Shown: positions 23,948-35,222 of the stretch, piece after piece
Position numbering within the stretch: position 1 is the stretch's first letter
Layout of the letters: each line of letters opens with the position of its first letter
Notes under the pieces: model-generated
Told to the model about the DNA's origin: nothing
Seen by the model: only the letters and a program-made list of their open reading frames with translations
Databases searched by the model: none
Position numbers and translations under genes: made by a program
Assembly (NCBI GenBank): GCA_963575645.1
Contig: OY754464.1
Span: 70,034,948-70,098,947 of the forward strand
Direction: 5' to 3'
Length of the DNA: 64,000 nt
Source: Xanthostigma xanthostigma
Taxonomy: Eukaryota; Arthropoda; Insecta; Raphidioptera; Raphidiidae

Positions 23948-24822
23948 CTAAAATGCATTGAAATGCGTAAGCTTGTTTCGGATCTACCTAGATTCGTGAA
24001 CAAACGTTTTCGATTATGAAAATAAATAAAACGAAAAATCAAAACCGCCCGGCAAACGAAATTTTGGATGCAGTTTTATGTGTTGCGACAAGTAATTTGG
24101 AATAAAATATCAAAACAATTGTTAGCGCGATGCAATAATATGCTTCGACTTAAAAATTATAATGGCATTAAATTCTTTTTAAACTTCTATTTAGTTGTTT
24201 TTATTTGCAGCTCAAAATCTGCCCGAGTGGCCCCTGGTCCCAGTAAGTTTGTGCATCCCTCGTCTTACCAAACTGTTTATTGAGTAGATACACTTTTATT
24301 GTATTTTATTTGTGAATGTTCAGATTTTATATCTTTGGCGACAGTGTTTTGGTTTTTTTACTTTCAAATAATTGATCTCATCAATTCAGTATTACTTTTT
24401 CAACTCATTAAGTTGTCACTGACTATCGAATGTTTCAATTGACAGCATAGATTATATCTTGGCGACAGTCTCTTGGTTTTTTTACTTTCAAATAATTGAT
24501 CTCATAAATCTAAATTAAATGCCGTTAGAAGATTTTGTTGACGCAAATCTTCATTGAGCAGCGAAATCAATAATATCAATATTAATAATTACTCACGTGC
24601 ATAATAGGTAATAACGGAGTCTCTCTAATGACGTTTCGAGATTTTTTGATGTTTTCGTATGGTTTCTATCTATCTGCACGGGTGAAGCCGCCATACAGAA
24701 TATATAAAATTATACTGAACGGTAATAATAAATTGCCGGCAAAGCTATATTATGTCAATAATATCTTTGCACCCGGGCCAGTGAAACCAAGCCGCTAGCT
24801 TAGAATATTTAGAGAAAAAAAA
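23948..24822. other. Intergenic, no gene seen
   Basis: AT-rich. A ~50-bp segment containing gacagt(g/c)t(t/c)ttggtttttt occurs twice in direct orientation (about 24340 and 24465). Nothing else supportable. Confidence 0.4.
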
Positions 24823-25582
24823 TAGTTGCTAAACCAAAAGTGCACATCCCGCAATTTTTCCATACTGTTCCTATAATTAAAATTGAAGAAATATAAAATT
24901 AAATTTAAACTGAAAAAAATAAATAAAAAATATATGAAAAATATATATAAACAAAAACATATCAAGTGGAATAAAATGGAACAAAAACAATTTCAATGAT
25001 GTCGGTAGGGCTCGAACCCGGATAACCTTGTCATTACTACTCAAAGGCCGTATCCGTGACTGCGCCATGGCACATTTGCAGTAGGGCTGCTATTATCGTG
25101 ATATAGAAGGATAGCACTTATTCTACGGTATTTTACTACACTAGTTATATTGTTTTTTTTTTAACTATTTACTGTCAAAAATAATATAATAAAACTGTTT
25201 ATAAAAATTAAACTACCGAACACATTTCAGTGAATTTAAATAGGGTTCTTGTCTGATAGTAAACAAAGTAAATAAAATAAACCAAGGCGATCCGTCCAAA
25301 ATTGCGATCCTTGAGCTCGGACGGACGTACATACGTACAGACCAACCGACAACTGCAGTTCGTGATTTTCAATTACAATTTTAGTAGTAATTATGAACTC
25401 GAATCGATGTAAAAATGGTTCTGTTTTATAGAACAGAATCTTCTCTTTTCAAAAAGCTGAAATTTGAATGGATTTCGTGTGAAATTAACTTAGATATAAC
25501 TGTTTGTAAGTATGAACGAAAGTCAGATCTGACGGGCAAAACGATAATAGAGCACATACCGCAAGTAGCGGTATGTGCAATA
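24823..25582 (-). mobile_element. Composite element with internal tRNA-like promoter, copy 1
   Basis: One end carries gtgcacatcccgcaa (about 24839) and the other gcggtatgtgcaa (ending about 25582), so the termini are imperfect inverted repeats of TTGCACATACCGC type. The latter end also forms a local hairpin, gcacataccgc/gcggtatgtgc. On the minus strand at about 24997-25075 there is a tRNA-like segment with A box (tggcgcagtcacgg) and B box (ggttcgagccc). Copy 2 is at 38056-38902 and shares the whole layout. Confidence 0.6.
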
Positions 25583-26037
25583 TTGTAATATTCTTAACAA
25601 TTGACACAAATTATAATAAATTCTAATACCAAAGCCATTAATTACATAAATCCAATGTTATTACTTAATATTTAACAGTTATCAAAACTAAATACATTAC
25701 AAATATATTTCCATATATGTATATAATGTATGTCTATTTGTACTGGAATCACTTCAAAACAGTTGAACCGATTTTGACAACATTTTGTACAAGTTGTCAA
25801 CATAAACTGAGTGTAGAGGATACTTTTTACTCGGTTATATTCGGATTAAAAAATCGGCATTATCCCAGATGACTCTTCGGGCTACATTCACGTCCAGACG
25901 AGCGAAGTCACGGGCTTAAGATATAAAAATGTCTACATGTCTTGATAGTTGATATTACAATACCAGGGTTGTCATCAGATTTGCCGAAACAATTAACAAG
26001 TCCATGTTGAAGAATATCGTTCCGTGCGTCTAATCTA
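25583..26037. other. Intergenic, fragments of dispersed repeat
   Basis: No gene. The stretch around 25740-25920 ('gaaccgattttgacaacatt' and 'gacgagcgaagtcacgggc') resembles the tail of the dispersed repeat seen at 16230-17185, in the opposite arrangement. Confidence 0.35.
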
Positions 26038-26754
26038 TAGGGGAACCTGTTTTACCTAGGCCAGTTTTTTGAATTTGGATTTTTTATAAAATAATGGTGC
26101 TAGCTACACCTGTCCAAAGAGGACGTATGTAAAGATAATTTAATTGACTACATAATTCATTCATAAAACTGTGTAAATTAACAAAAACCTGGGACCAATA
26201 ACCACTTGAAAAAAAAAAGGAAAAACTGTCCTAGGTACAACAAACCCTGTGTACCTTGGACCCTGCCTGTTGAACCTTGGACAGAGCAGATTCAAATCAA
26301 GATAAACACCTTTATTAGCTATTATTTATTTATATTCAGTTAAATCAGTATTAGTAACATTTACTTTAGCATATCACATACATTTGCAATTACCAATAAT
26401 TATTTGTAATACAAAAAATTGACATCAACATTCAAGTTAAAGTTATTTTGGGCTGCCCATTCTTTTTAAGGCTATACATTCACATTACTTGGGATCAAAT
26501 CTTAAAATTTTACATTGCAACCTAATATTTTTTCTTGAATTCTAACTCTTCATTGAATAAATTCTATAAAAAGATCCATTAGGATCGCTGAATCAAGCAA
26601 AAAAGTCGAAAACAAAAGAACTTCTAAAAAATTTCGTAAACTGATAACAAAAATAAACTTAACAAAGAACAAATAAAAATTATTAATCTTCAGACTTTAA
26701 ATTACCATTTTGAGATCAATTATAACCTACTTAGATATATAAAATAAAACATAA

Positions 26755-28884
26755 TTAACAAAAATCCCAGTAAATCGCAATTTCTGGAACATAATAGACT
26801 TCTCTATTTGAGTTGACTCTCTTTGGCGGGTTAATCTTCCTCTTAACATCTTCGTACGGATACAAATTCAAGTCATCCTTCTCTGGCCATTTCCAGTTTT
26901 TCAAAGATTTTTGCATTGATTTTATCAACACTCCCTCTTCACTAAGAGATTCTATTTTACCTACAAAGTATTCTTTTTCATACACAAATATCACAAAGTC
27001 TCCTTTCTCATAATTGACTTTATCTTCTTCAATCGGACTTTCACCGTCTTCAATTTCACCACAAGATTCATCCGTATCGTGGAGGGAATAGTGGGAATCT
27101 TCAGAGTCAGACTCAATCAAAATTTTCCGTTTTACTTTGTCTATTTTCTTATTTTTCTTATTCTTTCCTTTCTTCAGATTACGATTATCTTTAAGACTAA
27201 CTTTTTGAACTCTTTTTAAAGCCTCAATTGCGTTTTTCTCTGGTGTGTCCGTTAGAATTCTAGATTTTCCTTTTTGTCTACCTTTTTGTGTTCCTTTTCG
27301 AGGTGCTGCTTTTGGATGTGGACGAATCATTTCAGGAGTGATAAGTTTTGAAGAACTTGGAACAGCTTTCTGAGGTGTTTCTGGATGTGAACGAATCATT
27401 TCAGGAGTGATAAGTTTTGAAGAACTTGAAACAGCTTTCTGAGGTGTTTTCAAAACATTCAGTAAGTGCAGTTCAGCTTGTTCAGATGGCTCTTGGGACA
27501 TTTCTTGAATCGACTGACCATCAGCATGTGCACATTCTTGAGGTACAAGAGGATCAATTTGTACTAATGGTTTCTCGAGCAGTGAGTTGTCAGCCTGAGC
27601 AGATGATTCTTTCTGTGATGAAGAATCTTGTGGTAATGGACGATCCGAAAAATTTGCAGCCAAAAAGTCAGCCTCTGAGAATATATTCTCATTTAGTGGA
27701 TGGAAACCTGTAGCCTTAAAACCATTGGCAATATTCGTCGGGGTGAACGCACGTGGAAACGCTTTTCCGACTAAGTCAGCAATATCATATATTGTCAAAG
27801 GTTTTCCTATGTTTCCAGGTGTCATCATCTTCTCGTTAGCTGCCTGATTAAAATACGTCTTAAACGGTCCAAACACTGATTTGTCCAACGGTTGCATTTT
27901 ATTGCTTGTGTGTGGATGGAGCGTAACAAGAACCACACCATTTTCTTTTGCCAGGCGAATAGCTGGAACAGAAATGTGGCTCTCGTGATTGTCCATTAGA
28001 ACAATAACTGGTCGCTCCTTTGAAGGTCTTGCAAATTTTATGAAATGGTTCATGAACATCACGAAAGTGGCTTCATTAGACCAACCCGATGGATTAGCAG
28101 CACCTAAAGTACCCTCTGGTGCTCCATTAATCATAAAGTCTTTAAAATTGACTCTTGGGAATATGAGCATCGGTGGAATAAATCCTCCACCAGCATTACA
28201 AGCAGCTATCATCGTAACGGTGGTTCCTCTTTCAGCGCTTGTCACAGATCCTACTTGTTTTACTCCTGTTGGTGCCAGAATTTTTGGAGGGACATGCACT
28301 GTAGACAATCCTGTCTCATCTAGGTTCCAAATGTTAGCTGCGTGCAAATCTGATGGGCATTGCGACAGAGCTTTCTTGTAATTATTGAACGTCATTTCAA
28401 CCGTATGTTGATTAAATGCCGACGAACGCGCCAAACTTGTGGCCTCTGGTTTACGAAGGGAGAGCTCATCTTTATAACGTTTCCTGAATAAACGCAGCCA
28501 GTAATCTCCTGCCATTTGTTCGGAGTCCCATGAAGAAGGGTATTTAATTTGATTAGCCTTTGCGAACTGGTACGCGAGTAGTTTGACGTCTTTTAGAGTT
28601 AAACCAAACTGAAGGTTTGCTGCATCCTTGGTGTATTCTACTAGCATTTTCTCTTGCTCTTTATTAAATACTCTTTTAACTGCAAGATTTTCACGCAAAT
28701 CTTGCACTGAGGTACCTTCTTTTGTCATGTGGCGATAGTACCTCCTTAAGGTACTTCGGGGAATTTGAAAATGCACGGAAGCACCATGAAGAGTAAACTT
28801 TTTTGCCTTTACTAAATTTACTGCATTTTCAATATTTTTTGAGTCGAAAACTGGTCTTTTAATTTTTTTTTTGCTTCGCGGCAT
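26755..28884 (-). CDS. pogo/Tigger-family DDE transposase, 709 residues
   Basis: One exon with no frameshift. Residues about 10-55 form a Psq-type helix-turn-helix ('TLHGASVHFQIPRSTLRRYY'), and about 75-145 a CENP-B-type HTH. The catalytic DDE_1 domain has D189 (NLDETG), D298 (VLMDNH) and D334 (QPLDKS), spaced as DD35D, the pogo pattern. Residues about 410-620 are a low-complexity Ser/Gln- and Lys-rich linker containing two near-identical copies of a 'SSSSKLITPEMIR' segment. A C-terminal domain of about 85 residues (around 'KGDFVIFVYEKEYFVGKIES') follows. The protein would bind the element's ends and cut and paste it. At 709 residues it is longer than many pogo transposases because of the linker and tail. 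A domesticated host gene is the alternative, but the TIRs and TA duplication argue for an ordinary transposon. Confidence 0.9.
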   Translation of the reverse strand: MPRSKKKIKRPVFDSKNIENAVNLVKAKKFTLHGASVHFQIPRSTLRRYYRHMTKEGTSVQDLRENLAVKRVFNKEQEKMLVEYTKDAANLQFGLTLKDVKLLAYQFAKANQIKYPSSWDSEQMAGDYWLRLFRKRYKDELSLRKPEATSLARSSAFNQHTVEMTFNNYKKALSQCPSDLHAANIWNLDETGLSTVHVPPKILAPTGVKQVGSVTSAERGTTVTMIAACNAGGGFIPPMLIFPRVNFKDFMINGAPEGTLGAANPSGWSNEATFVMFMNHFIKFARPSKERPVIVLMDNHESHISVPAIRLAKENGVVLVTLHPHTSNKMQPLDKSVFGPFKTYFNQAANEKMMTPGNIGKPLTIYDIADLVGKAFPRAFTPTNIANGFKATGFHPLNENIFSEADFLAANFSDRPLPQDSSSQKESSAQADNSLLEKPLVQIDPLVPQECAHADGQSIQEMSQEPSEQAELHLLNVLKTPQKAVSSSSKLITPEMIRSHPETPQKAVPSSSKLITPEMIRPHPKAAPRKGTQKGRQKGKSRILTDTPEKNAIEALKRVQKVSLKDNRNLKKGKNKKNKKIDKVKRKILIESDSEDSHYSLHDTDESCGEIEDGESPIEEDKVNYEKGDFVIFVYEKEYFVGKIESLSEEGVLIKSMQKSLKNWKWPEKDDLNLYPYEDVKRKINPPKRVNSNREVYYVPEIAIYWDFC

Positions 28885-28978
28885 TTTACCTGTAATAATG
28901 TTATATGTTTTTTAATACAATACAAATATAAAGTCATTAAAACATATAAAAAATTTGATGACTTATTTTCGACCGAAA

Positions 28979-29011
28979 TGATGTACCTTGGCCACCGGCC
29001 AAGGTACATCG
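28979..29011. promoter_or_regulatory. Palindromic motif upstream of the transposase start
   Basis: gatgtaccttggcc and its complement form an inverted repeat about 95-125 bp upstream of the ATG at 28884 (minus strand). The same aggtaca/accttgg motif occurs in the element's subterminal regions, so it could be a transposase-binding site that also influences its promoter. This is inference from motif sharing only. Confidence 0.35.
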
Positions 29012-29773
29012 TAAGTTGGGTGGCTAAGGTACAACATCGCGACAACTTCACTTCATAAGCTTTATAACCCCACTAAATTTTGAGGTTAGGATCTGAATTT
29101 TATGCCGTGTAGTAGCTAGATAAACTAAGAGTTGATACCAAATAAAACATCTTCCACAAATATACATTAATTGAAATAAATTAGTGTGAAATAAAGTCTG
29201 AAAAACTTACTTTTTGGGTGCGAAACAATAAACTGTCGTTTTTTGCTGAACTCACTCGGCGCCGGCGAATCGCAACTAACTTCACGTTAAAGTTGTCAAA
29301 TGACGCTTCAAATGTCATAGACAAAGTTTCTTAAATGCGCGGGATTTTTAAATAAAACACGATTGTTCAAGGTACAACTCTGTCCAAGGTTCAACAGGTT
29401 CCCCTACACTTTTCTAATTAACAGAAAGAAGCTTTTATAATTTTTATGATATTCTAATTTCGTTTATGGTTATGTTGCCACGCTTTGAATACTTAATCAA
29501 TTTGTCTGATTTTTTCCTGAATTCGCTATTCCCATTGAAATGGAGATATACTGCAGCGCTTTCCTATCTCATCGATCATGAGTAGGTAGGGTGGCAATAT
29601 CCCCGCCCCCAAGCTTAATAACTTGCAGCGACCCTTCAAAACAATAATTTTGCGATTTAAAAACACGGCAATAAAAAATCCAGCGATCGCATTGGCAAGC
29701 AGAGAGTAATGCTGACTGTATTGAAAATCTTCGTCTTCCACGCGTCTCGAAACATGATTTTAAAACACAGTGC

Positions 29774-30198
29774 TAGGTTGCAGAAAGGATTGTCAAAAAA
29801 TTTAATTTGACAATGACCTTAGATTGTGATCATATAGTTACAGTTTCCATACGTTAGGAGCAGTCTAATGTCGTATTCATACTCCCTGTCATCTCTAGAT
29901 GACAGGGAGTATTACAATGTAATGTTCTAACATTACATTGTACTCACACAAAAACAAATGATTGTTCCACATAGAAAAAGAACGCTTTTCAAGCTAAATT
30001 TTGATCAAAATGCGAAGAAAAACGTTTTCGAAGTGGAAACTACAAAAAACGTTTAAGAAAAATATCGTTTCAATCGATCAATTATTTTTCGAGCAGGATC
30101 GATTTAACACTACTATGCTTTTCATATGTGGAAATATGTACGTTCACAATCTAAAGCCATTGTCAAATCAGATTTTTTGACAACCCTTTTTGCAACTC
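29774..30198. mobile_element. MITE with ~55-bp inverted termini and paired hairpins
   Basis: The left end ggttgcagaaaggattgtca and the complement of the right end (gttgcaaaaagggttgtca) run on as imperfect inverted repeats for about 55 bp. In the middle, 29879-29912 and 29913-29942 are two adjacent perfect palindromes. Confidence 0.65.
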
Positions 30199-32154
30199 AG
30201 CAAAAGTCGCATAACGCGTTCTTTGTGTTTGCAAACTTGAGCTTCAAATCAAAAAGCGATTGTATTTCTTTTTAAATGTGCCAAAACAGGTACGTGCTGG
30301 CCAATCTGCGCAAAAAATAAGAGTAATGAATGGCGATAAATCACAAAGGCGGAACAAAAAGTCGGTACGGTAAGACAGGACAAAAGTCAATTTTGGTCGT
30401 CTAGTGTCATATCTGCACTAATCCCGGACTCCCAAGCTAGAACCTTGTTAGCCTCCTCATTGTAGAGACCATGTCTATTCCTGTCTCGTTTTATGAAATT
30501 TAAAAGATGCCAGCCCTGTACAGGGCAACCTTAATTCCTCAACTTCAATTCTCAGAACCTATTCGAGCGAATGGCAAAGAATGCGCGATATTTCTGCGCA
30601 CTTGTGAACCCATGTAATTACGATACAAGCCACATCTGGTGGCCCTCCGGACATTTAACAAATTACAAGTTGTTTTTTTTTTTACATTTATTATTGAGTA
30701 CGGATCGTAATATTCAGTTAGGTACATAATATATTTGTACCGTTAATCGCGTGGATCTCTGCTTGAGAAACTGGTTTATGTGTCTGTGACGTAGCCAATA
30801 GAGAAATACAACTTTAAACATTAGGTGCACTACTTAAAAGTAGATGCTTTCACAAAACTAGCCATGAAAATATTATATTATCAATGTTTTATTCATTTAT
30901 GTTAACAAAGATTTTTGAATTGATTTTTATTAAAGTTGTGATGATGGATAGTTATATCGAGGCTATTACTTATAATGCCTAACATATCTCTGACGGAAGG
31001 CAAAGTGGTTCAAAATCAATTGATATTTTTCTCAGTTCATTAAGCTGGTATTAGGGTCGTTACAAATATTATCAAAATTCGATAATTTTGAACAGTGCAT
31101 ATTCTATCCGTAAATAATTAATGTAAACTAACTTTTCCGTGTTGTTATCCTAATCCAACCACAGGAAGAAATTAATTTTAACGAAAATTCGATTTGTACT
31201 TAGACCGAATAACGAGAGGCAATAAATTAATAGTTTGTAAGTCAACTTCTGCTTCATTGACGTTCAGTATAGATACTCCTGTAAACCCGTAGAGCGAAAC
31301 CGCTTGCTTAATCGCGTTTTTAAAAAAAATCTTGCATGTGTCAGTTTGCTTTGTGACTACAAATATGATAGAAATATAACATCTGTGTACCTAACTGTGA
31401 TTACGGTACTTTAATTTTAATCGACATATTTTGCAAATTCGCTGCGAGAGCTCTAAGCGTTTATTTAAGCGGAAATAACTCGAAACTTCTCTGTAACTAA
31501 CAGTAGGGGTAGCCTTGTGGGCTGTGGAGAATTGTCTGTTGGGAATAAATGCCTCCTGTACTAGACGGGGAATAGAAGCCTGTTTTTCTAGAAAAATATT
31601 CAAGCAATAGACCAGTGCAGTTAGCCCAAAATCAAGTGAAAAAGGGCCAAAATTTTATAACAGAAAACGAATGATGAGGAAGGGAAGAAACTGCCGTCAG
31701 AAATACAGAAACCAAAAATTCAAATGCGTAAAAGGCCGGGGGGCTGCGGAGGGCGCGTTTTAGGGGTCAAAAGCGGTTTATCGTTATTTCCGGCGAAAGT
31801 TGACCTCCAATCAAAAAATGTTGTATGGCAATTTTGTAGGTATTAAAAGGATCTACAACTTTTATGAATATAATTTTTTCACATAACCTCAAAGATTCAG
31901 AGAAATATTGAAAAAAAAGTGTTTTTCATTTTTAATTTTTTTCTCCTGCAAAAATAATTTTTTTTTTCATGAAATTTTCAGGAGACTTACCTTTCTATGT
32001 CCTAAATAAGCGGTATTTTTTTCGAATAAAAAAATTAATTTGCCAATGTAATATTAACAAAAAACCGAAAAATTACCCCTAACTTCTACCTAAAAAAGTA
32101 ATGTAAAAATTTCAGATTTTCAAAAATCGTAGTATGGGGTTTTCTTCGTTAAAG
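30199..32154. other. Intergenic, dispersed repeat, no gene
   Basis: No coding region can be supported. The stretch at about 31730-32100 ('gcgttttaggggtcaaaagc' and following) looks like part of a foldback or dispersed arthropod repeat; the rest is AT-rich unique-looking DNA. Confidence 0.35.
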
Positions 32155-32206
32155 TGTCTACTTTCAGATGGTGTATGGATATCCATGCACCATCTGAAAG
32201 TAGACA
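32155..32206. repeat. 52-bp near-perfect palindrome
   Basis: The arms start tgtctactttcagatggtg and are complementary except for one G-T type mismatch, with no real loop. It may be the centre of a larger foldback whose arms have decayed. Confidence 0.7.
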
Positions 32207-32984
32207 TTTTTTGTGAGAAAAAAAGACTTCATTGAAGTACCAGCCAATTTCATTTTCACTTGTATGAAAAAAATATTGTCTCGAAAATGTATAATGTAAG
32301 TAGTCCTAAGTTCGATTTATTAATACAAATAAATAATTAATAAAAAAAACATGAGCCGTTCTGGGACGCGCCTTGTCATCTAGATGTCGCCTTCAACAAA
32401 ATCCATGTTATAATACAACGCATTCACACAGCAAGCGTTACGCGCTGTCATCTAACGAAATACGAGTAACTATGAAACGTAACGTGACGGCGTCACAACG
32501 TCGCGCCAATTGCACGTTTGTACTCTCATCCAAACACGACAGTATAGATGTTTCGCATCAAAAGTAACTTTTAGCACAGAGCTGGGCAGTGCTGAGAACT
32601 CAGTGCTCTAAGGACTTTGTAAAATATATGCTTGATGCTTAGAGCACTTGCATAAAGCCTTTGCGGGAATGACGTCAGTTCGGGTGGACAGTTCATATTT
32701 TTATCAATATCAAAAATGTCATTTGTATTTAAATTATTATAGGACTATGTAAATTTCTTACATTAAAAATTCAAATTATTGCAAGTAATATCAATATTCT
32801 GTCTTTTAATTTGTTCGACATCTGTTAAATTTTGCCATTAAAGTTTATAAACAACAGCGGTTGCCAGGCAATCAATTGACAGGTCCACCGGGCGACGTCA
32901 TCCCACCGTTACTACCCAACAGATCGAGGTCTACTGACCTTGAATTCATTGATAATAATAAATACGGACTATTGGCAAGTGTTA

Positions 32985-33340
32985 CGGAATAAAGCTGTAA
33001 AAGTAACGAAAAATTGTGTACCCGTATGTATTCGTTACATAAAGAACCAGTACCCGTTACTTTCGTATCGTTACGTTACTCGTTACTTTTCATACGACAT
33101 ACAGTCGAGTAGGTATTAACAGCATCAAGCATGTACCGTCGCATCGAGGTGCGTCGCATACGTGATACGGTATGACTTCGTTCGTATGTATAACCGCATC
33201 AAACGAGTCGAACTGACATGGATACGACAGATGCGAGTAACGAAATGAATCTGTAAGTAACGATTCGTTACTTCGAGTCAGACGATGTACCCGTTACTCA
33301 GTAACGAATACATACGGTTTGTTACAGCTCTATTACGGAA
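32985..33340. repeat. Inverted repeat rich in GTTACG/CGTAAC motifs
   Basis: Left end 'aagctgtaaaagtaacgaaa' and right end 'ttgttacagctctattacgg' are related in inverse. Between them are many copies of gttac(t/g) and its complement, and mirrored 'gtatgtattcgttac'. It resembles a MITE with clustered binding sites. Confidence 0.5.
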
Positions 33341-34155
33341 TGCTCGTGTAAATTGTGTATCATAACGCTCTGTGTAATCTGATAGCGTCAACTGTATTCC
33401 AATTCTCTGAGGTAATTGCTTTGGTTTGCTTATGGATTGTGTTCATAGGTGTGTTTCTACAAAGATGCAAAACCATTCTTGGACGTCAGCAGTGTACGCA
33501 GTTAAATTTTTATTGTTCCGACAACTGTTTCATTAAATTCTTGATTAATAATTAGTTGTTCCAAGGATTCGTAAATCGTTTGCTGACAGTCACAAAATGC
33601 CACGGATAGTACGCGAATTTTTAATCAAAGGCATGTTTATTTGGTATTTTAAAAATTAGAAAAAGTTTTTGGAGCAAAACTTCAAAGCAATTGTTTTAAA
33701 CTGCGGTCGTGTACCTATGTGACGTATAACAATATAGGATTCGACAAAAGTTTTTGAGGTTATCAATTTTTTTACGTAGTGTTAATACCCGTATCAGCTG
33801 TTCCAACAAACATGTTTGACACTAGTTTCCAATTAGACGTATTTGGTGCATGCGTATTACGTCAAACATTTGTCAGGAACAAATCTGTGATTGTCCGTAG
33901 GAACAAATATATTATTATAATTATTAGGTTGTGAAATGTTGCACCTGCAGCCTGCGGTAACAGTAATGCAGATTGCGGAGGTTTGTTTGGACTGTATTAT
34001 ATTCAGTTTATTGAGGTAGTTATTTTATTAGTTTTATGCTGGATGTGCATTTGCAAGTCAAAAGACATTAAAGCCACGGATTTATGATACACGCTGATGT
34101 ATCAGTTAACAATGAGAAAATAACCACGTGACATTGCATTTTTCCTTCATAAACC
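33341..34155. other. Intergenic, no gene seen
   Basis: No supportable coding or RNA feature. Confidence 0.4.
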
Positions 34156-34370
34156 ATTCGAAACCCAAAGGAATGGTGAGACCTCTGGTGAGAAATGCAC
34201 CGAACTGCCCCAAAGGGGGTTTTTGACAGGTAAACTATAGACCTTAGCCACCATCATGTGTTTCTAAATCAATGTTTACCGTATGCATCTATAGTTTACC
34301 TGTTAAAAACCCCCCTTAAGGCAGTTCGGCGCATTTCTCACCAGAGGTCTCAACATTCCTTTGGGTTCCG
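34156..34370. mobile_element. Foldback MITE with ~85-bp arms
   Basis: Arms containing gaatggtgagacctctggtg and its complement, with an inner aggtaaactatag motif repeated in inverse, flank a ~40-bp loop. The arms show only a few mismatches, so it is fairly young. Confidence 0.7.
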
Positions 34371-35010
34371 AATTAGTGAATTGGGAATCCACTGAGAGAG
34401 CATCGGAGGTAGATAATTATCCAGTAGAATCGAGAAATCTTCGCAAATCTATGTTTCGTGTAGTAAAAATTAGAGAACAATTTTTTGTTAATTACATCGA
34501 GGAGTAATAACTGGTGATCAAGGGCATACGCAAAATTTTGTTCGAGGGAAAAGCTATGAGAGTAAAGTACCCGGTTATCGTAATTAGGTCGGAGAATTTT
34601 CAGTAGCCAACGTTCGATAACGGGAAATAACAGGAATTTATTTGAAGTAATTGCTGCATGAATTTTCACACGTTATTCCATTATTCCAGAACCCAGAGAT
34701 CAACTAATTCCCTTGCCCTCTTGCGTTATACGCTCATGCTAGCGAGTGAAATCTGTCGTGATTGAGGTCGATTATTGGAGCGTGGTGTTTAAAGGTTAAT
34801 AATTTTAAATTCGCAAAATTATCGCCATGTTATACTAATTCGTAGGTCTGCTGAGGTGTGACAGAGGTGACATTTTCCACCGGGTTGCACGTGATTTTTA
34901 AAAGCGAAAATTTTAATAAGGACACATTGGGAACAATTATTACAGTAAGAGGGTCATTGACCCGACGATACCACGACGATTGTGCATTTCCATCGTTTCT
35001 CGCAACACTC
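34371..35010. other. Intergenic, no gene seen
   Basis: AT-rich, no supportable feature apart from the start of the minisatellite that follows. Confidence 0.4.
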
Positions 35011-35222
35011 GCTTCTTGCCTTGTTCCTCGCCTAGCTCCTTGTCCCTTTCCTCGCCTATAGTTCCGTATCTCGCTCCTTGCTTAGCTACTTGTCTCGTTC
35101 CTCGCCGAGCTCCTTGTTTCGTACATCGTCTATCTTCTTGTCTCGTTCCTCGCCTATCTCCTTGTCTCGTTTCTAGCCTAGCTCCATGTCTCGATTCTAG
35201 GCTAGTGTCGTTGGTCGTCTAG
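35011..35222 (+). repeat. 24-bp minisatellite
   Basis: About eight or nine imperfect copies of a unit like cttgtctcgttcctcgccta plus four bases. Because the unit is a multiple of three, open frames with an eight-residue period run through it; I see no splice or start context that would make it a gene. Confidence 0.75.

Larger units (their letters stand above)
26040..29404 (-). mobile_element. Apparently complete pogo/Tigger-like transposon
   Basis: 3365 bp with ends ggggaacctgtt and aacaggttcccc, flanked by TA at 26038-26039 and 29405-29406. It encloses a single long uninterrupted transposase ORF on the minus strand. Subterminal motifs of the aaccttggacagag and aggtaca type occur near both ends in opposite orientations, as expected of transposase-binding sites. 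With an intact ORF and intact ends it may be, or recently was, mobile. Confidence 0.85.

Noticed and set aside
27417..28381. Plus-strand frames of 98 and 130 codons
   Set aside because: Shadows of the transposase ORF on the minus strand.
32155..32206. microRNA precursor
   Set aside because: Almost perfectly paired with no terminal loop and in repeat-like surroundings; a MITE centre is more likely without small-RNA data.
34980..35222. Frames with an eight-residue period
   Set aside because: Explained by a 24-bp minisatellite with no start context, splice sites or conserved domain.
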